Source of the DNA: JOPF133 sp052144935
Lineage (GTDB): Bacteria > Acidobacteriota > Terriglobia > Bryobacterales > Bryobacteraceae
Direction: 5' to 3'
NCBI GenBank assembly: GCA_052144935.1
Contig: JBKQPR010000302.1
Coordinates: 1 to 12,982, forward strand
DNA: 12,982 nucleotides
Shown piece after piece: positions 6,517-12,897 of the stretch (position 1 is the first letter of the stretch; each line of letters opens with the position of its first letter). The translations under genes were made by a program, and so were the position numbers. The notes under the pieces are model-generated. The model saw nothing but the letters and a program-made list of their open reading frames with translations. It had not been told where the DNA came from and made no database searches.

Positions 6517-9204
6517 TCAGGAGGCGTCCTGCTCTTCGGCCAGCAGCGCGCGGACTTCCTCGTCCGAAAGACCCTCCAACTCCCGCAGCAGGTCCTGGTA
6601 ATCGCCGCCGGCCTGTTCGATCTCTTTCAGCTCGACGGCCTGGGCCAGCTCGGCCACCGTGAACTCTCCGCTGTAAACGACCTCCAGGGACAAATCCACG
6701 CCGTAGATCTGGCGCACGCGGGAGAGCAGTTGCACCGCCAGCAGGGAGTGGCCGCCGAGTTCGAAGAAGTTCTCGTGAACGCCCACCGAGGTGACGTGGA
6801 GCAACTCGGCCCACAGCGCGGCCAGGTCGCGCTCCAGCGGCGTGCGGGGCGGATCGGCCGGGGGCGGCGCCTGGCGCAGCGAGGCCGCGCGAATCCGTTC
6901 GAGGATGGCCGCGGGCCGGCGCAGCTCGGTGGCGATGCGCAGGTAATCCACGCGCCGCGCGGCGGCGGGCTGGGGATGGTTGCCGGCGGACGGCGCCGGT
7001 GCAAGGTCCCCGACCGCAGGATTCGGTGGGATCTGAGGGCACCCCGGGAAACCGCTCGTGGGGTCTCCCCGGGACCCAGTGCGCTCCAGGCCCGGCTCTG
7101 CCCCGAGCCCGGCCGCAGGGACACCGGGCACAGAGGGCACCCCAGAGGGCGGCCCGGAGGGCACCCCCGCAGTCGTCCCCGCCGGAGGCACACCATCACA
7201 CGGCCGGAGACCTGGCGCCTGGCCTACGTGGTGTTCGATGGCGGCGGCTTCGCCCGAGGGCAGGCGCGGGACCCCATCGGCATCCGGCGCCGGCTGGGGC
7301 CGGCTTCCGGTGCGCGGCGCAACATCAGCCCCCTGGCCCACGCGGTACTCGATGGCGGCGGCTCCGCCAGAGGGCAGGCGCGGGACCCCATCCGCATCCG
7401 GCGCCGGCTGGGACCGGCTCCCGGAGCGTGGCGCTGCGTCAGCCCCCTGGCCCACGCGGTACTCGACGGCGGCGGCTTCGCCCGAGGGCAGGCGCGGGAC
7501 CCCATCGGCAGCCGGCGCCGGCTGGGGCCGGCTTCCGGCGCGTGGCGCGGCATCAGCCCCCTGGCCCACGCGGTACACCACGGCGGCAGCCTCGTCCGAG
7601 GGCAGGCGGAAGACGCCATCGGCATCCGGAGCGCGCAGGGATTCCAGGAACAGCCGCGCGGGCTGGTTGCGCTGGCCGGGCACGAAGGGGATCTCGACGC
7701 GCGCCAGTCCCCGCTCGCGGGCGATCTCGCCCAGGCGGGCCACCATGCGGTGCTCCACGCCGCGGCCGAGCGCCCGGCAGCTTAACAGAAACGTGTCCAC
7801 CGCCAGCGCGTCGCCAGTCCGGCGGAAGACCATCGCGCCGGCGAGGCCGTAGCTGCCGAAGCGGTCCTTCACCTCCACGGCCAGGCACTCGAGGCGCGCG
7901 CGCGCCCCGCCCAGGGCGAAAATTTCGGCTTCCGAGCGGCGCACGGCCCCGCCCAGAGCGAGAATCTCAGCTTCCGAGCGGCGCACGCAGGTGGCATTCA
8001 TCTGGTTGGTGCGCTGGGTGAGCTGGGCGACGCGCGGGGCCTGCTCGGGGCGCATGGGCGCGATGACGATTTCCAATCGCAGCGCGGCCAGGAATTCCTC
8101 CAGGTTGGCGGCGGACCTTTCGGCGCGGGCGCGCTCGGCCTTCTGCGCGTAGAGCTCCGGGCGGCGGCGGTCCTCTTCGGTCACGCGCGCGCGATCGAAG
8201 GCCCACACGTGGCGCAGGAACTCGGGGATTCCGGCGGGATCGGCGGGCAGCGGCAGAACCAGAACCTCCGGCGCGCCGGCCTGGGCCTCGGTCGATTCCT
8301 TGGGATTGTCGTCCACCAGCAGGAAGCTGTCCAGACCGAGGTCGAGCTCTTCGGCCAGCGCGGCCAGGTTGGCGCTCTTGCTTTCCCAGTTGATGCGGCG
8401 GGCCGCGAAATCCTCCAGGCGCAGGGGCATTTCGGGGTGCGCGCGGAAGGTTTCGACCACATCGTCCTCGTTGTTCTTGCTGGCCAGGACCAGCAGCAGA
8501 CCCGTCCGGCGGCGCTCCCGCAGGAACTCCTGCAGTGCGCGCCGCGGCGGATCGATGACCACCCCTTGCGGGCCATCCTCGCCGCAGATTCCGGCCCACA
8601 GGGTTTCGTCGCAATCGATGGCCGCGACTTTGAACGGCGGTGTGGCGATGGCGTGGATCTGGCGGGCGATGGCGGTGGCCAGCGCCGCGAAGAACTCGGG
8701 CGTATAGGGCAGGTGGCCCAGCTCGTCGCCGTGGGGGTCGTGAACGGCTTCCACCGGATACAGGCCGAGCACATGATCCGGCAAAAGGAGGTGGACCGCG
8801 GGAAGATCGGCCAAGCCGTCCGAGAGGACGCGGGCCGAGCGCTCGAAGGCGGCGGCGTGCGGCGGCGTGGGCGGGCAGAGGGCCACAATCACGGGCGCGG
8901 AAAATGCGCTGGCGGCGGAGCGGATGGCATCCACCAGGCGGCGGGCGGCGTCCTCCGGCCCGGCGTCTTCCGGCCCGGCGTCTGCTGCCCAATCCTCGAA
9001 TCGCACCAGGACGATGTTGTAGCCCGCGCGGTTGCGGGCGAACAGGCCGGCCGGGTCGAGCAACTGCTGGAAAACCTGGTTGTAGCCCGCAAAGCGGATC
9101 TCATAGCCGAGGCCCAGTTCTCCGGCCCAGAACGCGAGGGCGGGCTGGATAGCTTCGGCGGTAAACGTAGCGCTGATGGCGATCGCACGATCGTCGGAGG
9201 GCAT
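6517..9204 (-). CDS. FkbH-like HAD protein fused to an acyl/peptidyl carrier domain
   Basis: 895 aa. FkbH-type proteins take the glyceryl group of 1,3-bisphosphoglycerate, dephosphorylate it and place it on a carrier thiol. Order: N-terminal domain with AGYNQVFQQLLDP (39-51); HAD domain with DCDETLW (D197, D199, T201), CGEDG (207-211), SKNNEDDV (242-249) and LVDDNPKE (296-303); QRTNQMN (about 395-402); a GNAT-like domain with RFGSYGLAGAMVFR; repeats (527-678); a Pro/Gly-rich linker; VDYLRIATEL; and a carrier domain with S820 in FFELGGHSLLA. The C-terminus reads ELEGLSDEEVRALLAEE, like NRPS/PKS module ends. The cysteine often found just before the first HAD strand aspartates is V193 here, while a cysteine occupies the middle of the DxD (C198). 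The ATG has no good Shine-Dalgarno; a CATAAT box eight bases upstream suggests a leaderless message. It is the first gene of the minus-strand operon. Whether the unit becomes glyceryl, methoxymalonyl or other is not shown. Confidence 0.9.
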   Translation of the reverse strand: MPSDDRAIAISATFTAEAIQPALAFWAGELGLGYEIRFAGYNQVFQQLLDPAGLFARNRAGYNIVLVRFEDWAADAGPEDAGPEDAARRLVDAIRSAASAFSAPVIVALCPPTPPHAAAFERSARVLSDGLADLPAVHLLLPDHVLGLYPVEAVHDPHGDELGHLPYTPEFFAALATAIARQIHAIATPPFKVAAIDCDETLWAGICGEDGPQGVVIDPPRRALQEFLRERRRTGLLLVLASKNNEDDVVETFRAHPEMPLRLEDFAARRINWESKSANLAALAEELDLGLDSFLLVDDNPKESTEAQAGAPEVLVLPLPADPAGIPEFLRHVWAFDRARVTEEDRRRPELYAQKAERARAERSAANLEEFLAALRLEIVIAPMRPEQAPRVAQLTQRTNQMNATCVRRSEAEILALGGAVRRSEAEIFALGGARARLECLAVEVKDRFGSYGLAGAMVFRRTGDALAVDTFLLSCRALGRGVEHRMVARLGEIARERGLARVEIPFVPGQRNQPARLFLESLRAPDADGVFRLPSDEAAAVVYRVGQGADAAPRAGSRPQPAPAADGVPRLPSGEAAAVEYRVGQGADAAPRSGSRSQPAPDADGVPRLPSGGAAAIEYRVGQGADVAPRTGSRPQPAPDADGVPRLPSGEAAAIEHHVGQAPGLRPCDGVPPAGTTAGVPSGPPSGVPSVPGVPAAGLGAEPGLERTGSRGDPTSGFPGCPQIPPNPAVGDLAPAPSAGNHPQPAAARRVDYLRIATELRRPAAILERIRAASLRQAPPPADPPRTPLERDLAALWAELLHVTSVGVHENFFELGGHSLLAVQLLSRVRQIYGVDLSLEVVYSGEFTVAELAQAVELKEIEQAGGDYQDLLRELEGLSDEEVRALLAEEQDAS
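7030..7170 (-). other. Pro/Gly-rich linker between repeat array and carrier domain, built of GGGTGCC-like units
   Basis: This part of the FkbH-ACP gene encodes a disordered GVPSGPPSGVPSVPGVP-type linker. The DNA is a run of imperfect GGGCACC/GGGACACC units with palindromic GGCCCGG and CCCGGG elements, similar in composition to the intergenic copy at 850-890. It has no recognisable domain. Confidence 0.45.
7171..7626 (-). repeat. In-frame 114-bp tandem repeat, 4 units (38 aa)
   Basis: Four 38-residue units fill residues 527-678 of the FkbH-ACP protein, each starting DADGVPRLPSGEAA, then an A-E-Y-RVGQGAD-APR segment and GSRPQPAP. The marker CAGGCG on the plus strand recurs at 7261, 7375, 7489 and 7603, exactly 114 bp apart. 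Unit 1 (DADGVFRLPSDEAAAVVYRV) looks like the native end of the FkbH domain; units 2 and 3 are near copies; unit 4 diverges after EHHVGQ. The array separates the catalytic part from the carrier domain. Confidence 0.93.
7903..7986 (-). repeat. In-frame 42-bp tandem duplication (14 aa x2)
   Basis: VRRSEAEILALGGA (407-420) is followed at once by VRRSEAEIFALGGA (421-434). The marker TTCCGAG recurs 42 bp apart (7930/7972 on the plus strand). The duplicated segment is the one that follows NQMNATC in the FkbH domain, so the fold there carries one extra helix-length insert. Confidence 0.9.
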
Positions 9205-9212
9205 CCTGTTTC

Positions 9213-9218
9213 ATTATG
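9213..9218 (-). promoter_or_regulatory. Candidate -10 box for the FkbH operon
   Basis: CATAAT on the minus strand, five of six matches to TATAAT, ends eight bases before ATG 9204. With no ribosome binding site visible this placement would give a leaderless or nearly leaderless message. I see no convincing -35 box. Confidence 0.35.
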
Positions 9219-9282
9219 AAGCAAGTGCCGAAAAGCTGGGGAAGGCGGCAGGTTCCAATGCCTTCGCTGCGCCAGCGGACTC

Positions 9283-9311
9283 TTAGCAAACCTTGCCGAC
9301 CATGCTACGAT
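9283..9311 (+). promoter_or_regulatory. Candidate promoter for the parDE pair
   Basis: TTAGCA (9283-9288), a 17-bp spacer, and TACGAT (9306-9311), each four of six to the sigma-70 consensus. It lies just before the GGAG ribosome site (9318-9321) and the GTG start at 9327. ParD proteins normally autoregulate such a site; no clear operator palindrome is visible. Confidence 0.35.
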
Positions 9312-9326
9312 GGGCATGGAGTCTTT

Positions 9327-9584
9327 GTGCCCACGCGCAATATCAATCTAACCGACGAGCTAGACCGCTTCGTGCTCGAAAAGGTGCAGAGCGGACGCTA
9401 CGAGAACGCCAGCGAGGTCATGCGTGCCGCGCTGCGAACTTTGGAGCGTGAGGAACAGCAGTATGACGCAAAGCTTGCCGCACTTCGCGCAGCCATCGAT
9501 GAAGGCGACGCCAGTGGCATAGCGGACGGCGACGTATTTGCTCGTGTCCGCGAGACCCTCCGTCTGCGCAAGCCCCGGCGCTAG
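9327..9584 (+). CDS. parD: ParD-like type II antitoxin
   Basis: 85 aa. It reads (M)PTRNINLTDELDRFV, the short N-terminal beta strand and first helix of a ribbon-helix-helix DNA-binding protein, then SGRYENASEVMRAALRTLE (22-40), the signature of the ParD/CopG family. The C-terminal helix with AALRAAIDEGDASGIADGD is the segment that wraps the ParE toxin. The GTG start at 9327 is chosen because the family begins at this PTRN motif and GGAG sits five bases upstream; the frame remains open back to 9216 but that extension has no family match. It should bind and neutralise ParE and repress its own promoter. The downstream toxin gene begins two bases after the stop but is frameshifted. Confidence 0.85.
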   Translation: MPTRNINLTDELDRFVLEKVQSGRYENASEVMRAALRTLEREEQQYDAKLAALRAAIDEGDASGIADGDVFARVRETLRLRKPRR

Positions 9585-9586
9585 CC

Positions 9587-9902
9587 GTGGCCCTGCTTCG
9601 TTTCTCTCGCCGCGCCGAAGCGGATTTGGTCAGCATCGAGGATTACAGCTTTCGAACCTGGGGCGAAGACCAGGCCTTCCGTTACGTCGATGACCTTCAA
9701 GCATGTTGCGAGAAGCTCGCAGGCAATCCTGCATTGGGCCGAGCCTGTGATCATGTTCGCCGGGGTCTTCGGCGCATGGAGTGCGGGCGGCACGTTTGTG
9801 TTTTACCGCGAGGACGCGCCAGGCATTCTGATTTCCCGCATCCTTCACTATCGGATGCTGCCGCAGAACTACGCCATCGACGATGAAGACGACGGCTTAT
9901 AG
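9587..9902 (+). pseudogene. parE: ParE-like toxin gene with a +1 frameshift
   Basis: The first frame reads MALLRFSRRAEADLVSIEDY, then NPALGRACDHVRRGLRRMECGRH, a clear ParE/RelE-superfamily toxin up to residue 69 (9793). After that the same frame loses all similarity and ends at 9886, whereas the +1 frame continues with FYREDAPGILISRILHYRML and ends IDDEDDGL at 9902, as ParE proteins do. Removing one T from the TTT at 9795-9797 (or from the TTTT at 9801-9804) restores a protein of about 104 aa. ParE toxins poison DNA gyrase. The GTG start is two bases after the parD stop. Either the toxin is genuinely inactivated, leaving a lone antitoxin, or this is a sequencing error in a T-run. Confidence 0.85.
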
Positions 9903-9928
9903 GGCACAACATCACGGGCTTGAGGCTC

Positions 9929-10444
9929 CTACTCCCGCGCCGCTTCGATGGCCTTGCGCAAATCCTTCTCCGACGACCCGCCGAACAGCACTCTCCGGAC
10001 CATGCCTTTGCGGTCGATCACAAACGCCCGCGGGATGGTGCGCACCCCGTAGACCTTTTCCAGCGTTTGGTTCTCATCCACCAGGCAGCGGGCCTCCAGG
10101 TGCGCCCTCCTCAAAAAGCGCTGCGCTTTAGCGGGACTGTCCATGGCCACCAGGACCACCTCGACAAGCTCCGTCGCCAGTTCCTTCTGCAGCCTGGCGA
10201 GCGTGGGCATCTCCGCGCGGCAGGGAGGGCACCAGCTTGCCCAAAACGACAGCAGAACTATGTGGCCGTTCGACGCGGCCAGATCGAAGGTGCGCTCCTC
10301 AAGATCCGGCAGCGTGAAACGGGGCGCCGGTTTCCCGACCAAGCTCAGGCTCTTGGCGTTCCGCGGCGTGGTCTTGACTCCCTTCGCAGAGATCGCCGGG
10401 GAAACCGCCAGCAGCAGGGCGGCGCACGCGCACAGGCGCATCAT
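9929..10444 (-). CDS. Secreted TlpA/ResA-like thioredoxin-fold protein
   Basis: 171 aa. A signal peptide MMRLCACAALLLAVSPAISA (1-20) with a likely AISA cleavage site directs it across the inner membrane. The mature part has GKPAPRFTLPDLEERTFDL (37-55), typical of the AhpC/TSA-Redoxin/TlpA family, then SFWASWCPPCRAEMP with the redox pair C72/C75 and the cis-proline P138 in GVRTIPRAFVID. It would reduce or exchange disulfides in periplasmic proteins, for example during cytochrome c maturation. C120 is an extra cysteine. The ATG at 10442-10444 begins the signal peptide; a second ATG follows directly. TAGAAT seven bases upstream suggests a leaderless message. It converges with the broken parE and diverges from pyruvate kinase, so it is a single-gene unit. 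Confidence 0.9.
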   Translation of the reverse strand: MMRLCACAALLLAVSPAISAKGVKTTPRNAKSLSLVGKPAPRFTLPDLEERTFDLAASNGHIVLLSFWASWCPPCRAEMPTLARLQKELATELVEVVLVAMDSPAKAQRFLRRAHLEARCLVDENQTLEKVYGVRTIPRAFVIDRKGMVRRVLFGGSSEKDLRKAIEAARE

Positions 10445-10451
10445 ACTTCGA

Positions 10452-10457
10452 ATTCTA
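10452..10457 (-). promoter_or_regulatory. Candidate -10 box for the TlpA-like gene
   Basis: TAGAAT on the minus strand, five of six to consensus, ends seven bases before ATG 10444, a spacing expected for leaderless transcription. No convincing -35 is seen in the 88-bp divergent gap. Confidence 0.35.
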
Positions 10458-10532
10458 CCCCCGCGCAAAGCCGTGTGCGCGCCTTGCGTGCCCGCGAAGC
10501 CGCCGCACAATCGGTCACAATGGAATGGAGGG

Positions 10533-11945
10533 ATGCCAAACACAAAAATCGTTGCCACCCTGGGACCGGCCACCGACGCGCCGGGCATTCTGGAACAGCT
10601 CTTTGCGGCCGGCGTGGACGTTTTCCGGCTGAATGCCTCTCACGGCACCCAGGAGGAACACGCCGGGCGCATTGCGGCCGTGCGGGCAGCCGCCAGACAA
10701 GCCAGGATTCACGCCGGGATCCTGCTGGACTTGCAGGGTCCCAAGATCCGGCTGGGGTGTTTCGAAAACGGCGGCTGCATGCTCGAAAACGGCGCCACCT
10801 TTACCATCACCACCGAGGCGATGCTGGGCAACCCGGAACGGGCCTCCACCGGTTACGCCGGATTCGCGCGCGAGGTCAAAGCCGGCGACCGTATCCTGCT
10901 GGCCGATGGCTCGGTGGAGCTGCGCGCGCTGGCCAGCGACGAAGTGTGCGTACGCACCGAGGTAATCAGCGGCGGCGCCATCGGCGACCACAAAGGCATC
11001 AACCTGCCCGGGGTCAAGTTGAACATCCCGTCGATGACCAGGAAGGACCTGGAGGATTTGCACTTCGGGCTGACTGCCGGCATAGACCTGCTGGCGCTCT
11101 CCTTTGTACGCACCGCCAGCGACGTGCAGCAGTTGCGCGACCGCCTGGGCGGGCGGCCGGTCACCATCGTGGCCAAAATCGAAAAGCCCGAGGGATGGGA
11201 GAACATCGAGCCGATCCTGGGCGTGACCGACGGCGTGATGGTAGCGCGCGGAGATTTGGGCGTGGAGACCTCGCTCGAAAAGGTGCCGCGCATTCAGAAG
11301 TCCATCATCCGCCGGGCGCGGCGCAAGGGACGCTTCGTGATTACGGCTACCCAGATGCTGGAATCCATGATCGAGAAGCCCACCCCCACGCGCGCCGAAG
11401 TCAGCGACGTGGCCAATGCCATCTACGACGGCACCGACGCGGTGATGCTCTCGGCCGAGACTTCGGTGGGCAAGTACCCGGTAGAGGCGGTGCGGTTCAT
11501 GGGGCGGATTGCCGCCGAGGCCGAAGCCTCCATTCGCAACAAGGGCTACCAGGAGCCGCCCCACGCCGCGGTGCCCACCTCCGCGGAGATCCTGTCGGAC
11601 GCGGCTTATCACGCAGCGCGCGATTCGGGTGCGGCGGCGATAGTTGTGTTCACTACCACCGGATCGAGCGCGCGGCTGGTGTCGCGGTACCGCCCGCCGG
11701 TGAGCATTTACGCCGTCACTCCGCACGACACCACCGCGCGGCAGCTTGCGGTGAATTACGGGGTGACCCCGATCCTGGCGCCCGAGGTTAGCAACACCGA
11801 TGAGATGCTGGGACAGATGGACCGCGTGATGGTGGAAGGCGGTTATCTGCGGGAAGGTCAACTGGTGGTTTTCCTGGCGGGCCAGCCGGTAGGGCGTCCG
11901 GGAACTACCAATTTGATGAAGCTGCATCGCGTGGGAGTGGTGTGA
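10533..11945 (+). CDS. pyk: Pyruvate kinase
   Basis: 470 aa, normal for a bacterial pyruvate kinase, which turns phosphoenolpyruvate and ADP into pyruvate and ATP in the last step of glycolysis. Visible motifs: TKIVATLGPAT (4-14), substrate-binding RLNASHG (32-38), LDLQGPKIR, the mobile B domain (roughly 70-170), SFVRTASDV, the active-site VAKIEKPEG, GVMVARGDLGVE, and ATQMLESMIEKPTPTRAEVSD (the K/Mg and substrate loop), then a C-terminal regulatory domain ending RVGVV. All catalytic motifs look intact. The ATG is immediately preceded by GGAGGG (10527-10532), closer than usual for a ribosome site; GGA at 10522-10524 is better spaced. No in-frame start nearby gives a better fit. It is divergent from the TlpA-like gene and followed by a partial duplicate of its own end. 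Confidence 0.97.
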   Translation: MPNTKIVATLGPATDAPGILEQLFAAGVDVFRLNASHGTQEEHAGRIAAVRAAARQARIHAGILLDLQGPKIRLGCFENGGCMLENGATFTITTEAMLGNPERASTGYAGFAREVKAGDRILLADGSVELRALASDEVCVRTEVISGGAIGDHKGINLPGVKLNIPSMTRKDLEDLHFGLTAGIDLLALSFVRTASDVQQLRDRLGGRPVTIVAKIEKPEGWENIEPILGVTDGVMVARGDLGVETSLEKVPRIQKSIIRRARRKGRFVITATQMLESMIEKPTPTRAEVSDVANAIYDGTDAVMLSAETSVGKYPVEAVRFMGRIAAEAEASIRNKGYQEPPHAAVPTSAEILSDAAYHAARDSGAAAIVVFTTTGSSARLVSRYRPPVSIYAVTPHDTTARQLAVNYGVTPILAPEVSNTDEMLGQMDRVMVEGGYLREGQLVVFLAGQPVGRPGTTNLMKLHRVGVV

Positions 11946-11970
11946 GATTGTTACAGTGAATCTGAGGCCT

Positions 11971-11993
11971 CCGGCCAAGAGTATCGTGGCCGG
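11971..11993 (+). repeat. Small hairpin in the spacer between pyk and its duplicated tail
   Basis: CCGGCCA, nine-base loop, TGGCCGG. It lies in the roughly 40-bp unique spacer (11972-12011) that separates the pyk tail from its copy. There is no T-run after it, so a role as an intrinsic terminator is doubtful. Confidence 0.35.
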
Positions 11994-12011
11994 CAAGCCT
12001 GGCGTCCGGCG

Positions 12012-12211
12012 CCGATCCTGGCACCCGAGGTTTCCAACACCGGCGAAATGCCGGGACAGATGGACCGCGTGACGGCGGAGGGCGGCTATCTGCGGGAAGG
12101 TCAACTGGTGGTTTTCCTGGCGGGCCAGCCGTAGGGCGTCCCGGAACTACCGATTTGATGAAGCTGCATCGCGTCCGAGTTGTGTGAGATTGCTACAGTA
12201 GACTGTGGCCT
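12012..12211 (+). pseudogene. Tandem duplicate of the 3' end of pyruvate kinase
   Basis: This stretch repeats 11769-11970, the last 59 codons of pyk plus about 25 bases after its stop. By eye I count about 17 mismatches and one single-base deletion over the part up to the stop, with long identical blocks such as TATCTGCGGGAAGGTCAACT. The copy lacks a start and the missing base in CAGCCGTAGGG shifts the frame, so it is a relic. The similarity fades within the last 20 bases, where the GTG of the dehydrogenase (12205) lies. The offset between copies is 243 bp at the left end and 242 bp after the deletion. Confidence 0.9.
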
Positions 12212-12897
12212 ATCTGCGGGGCAAGGTGCTGATTGTCACGGGATCGACCGGGATTGCCGCCGCGGCGGTGCGGCTGGCGGCGGAAGACGGCGCGCGCGTG
12301 GTAGTGGCGTCGGGCGACCAGGATTCAGCCTGGGAATTGGCGGCGGAGAGCGGAGCCGAATGCTGGGTGGGCGACCTGACGAGTCCGGCGGCGGCCGAAT
12401 CCGTGCTGGCCCAGTGCCTCTCCCGGTTCGGCCGGGTCGACGCGCTGTTCAACGCCGTGGGGCTGAGCGGGCGGCGCTTCGGCGATGGCCCGGTCCACGA
12501 GTGCAGCGACGAGGGCTGGGAACTGACCCTGGCGCACAATCTGAAAATCACCTTTCAAATGTGCCGGGCGGTGATCGGGCGCATGCTCCAGCAAGAGGTG
12601 GCGGAAGATGGCATTCGCGGCGCGATCGTAAACACCGGCAGCATTCTGGCCGAAGCTCCCGAGCCGCGCCACTTCGCCACCCACGCCTATGCGGCGGCTA
12701 AAGGGGCGGTGGCGGCGCTGAGCCGCTCGATGGCGGCCTACTACGCGCCCCACAAGATCCGGGTGAATGCGATTGCCCCCGGCCTGGTGCGCACGCCCGC
12801 CAGCGAGCGCGCCTCGGCCGGAGAGCTGGCCGAGTTTCTGCGCAAGAAGCAGCCGCTAGCCTGGATTTCCACGGACAAGAATTCCCCTAAGATTTAG
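12205..12897 (+). CDS. Short-chain dehydrogenase/reductase with replaced C-terminus
   Basis: 230 aa from GTG 12205. Classical SDR features: cofactor loop VTGSTGIA (11-18; the usual GIG ends GIA here), NAVG (83-86), N112 in AHNL, S146 in IVNTGS, Y162 and K166 in AYAAAKGAV, and IRVNAIAPGLVRTP (185-198). It would carry out an NAD(P)-linked oxidation or reduction; the substrate is not predictable. After FLRKKQPLA (211-219) the family would normally continue for 30-35 residues through a VAxAxxFLxSD segment to an xVDGG end; instead it reads WISTDKNSPKI and stops. The DNA changes composition at the same place (about 12860), so the tail was probably lost to an insertion or rearrangement. The catalytic residues remain. 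There is no ribosome site; TACAGT lies five bases before the GTG. It follows the pyk relic directly. Confidence 0.85.
   Translation: MAYLRGKVLIVTGSTGIAAAAVRLAAEDGARVVVASGDQDSAWELAAESGAECWVGDLTSPAAAESVLAQCLSRFGRVDALFNAVGLSGRRFGDGPVHECSDEGWELTLAHNLKITFQMCRAVIGRMLQQEVAEDGIRGAIVNTGSILAEAPEPRHFATHAYAAAKGAVAALSRSMAAYYAPHKIRVNAIAPGLVRTPASERASAGELAEFLRKKQPLAWISTDKNSPKI

Noticed and set aside
9920..11791. 623-aa plus-strand frame across the TlpA-like gene and pyruvate kinase
   Set aside because: It is out of frame with pyruvate kinase and antisense to the TlpA-like gene; both real genes have intact motifs.
11971..11993. Intrinsic terminator after pyruvate kinase
   Set aside because: The hairpin has no downstream T-run and sits inside duplication debris.
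12012..12204. Second functional pyruvate kinase or small protein gene
   Set aside because: No start codon in the right frame, a one-base deletion and only the C-terminal 59 codons represented.
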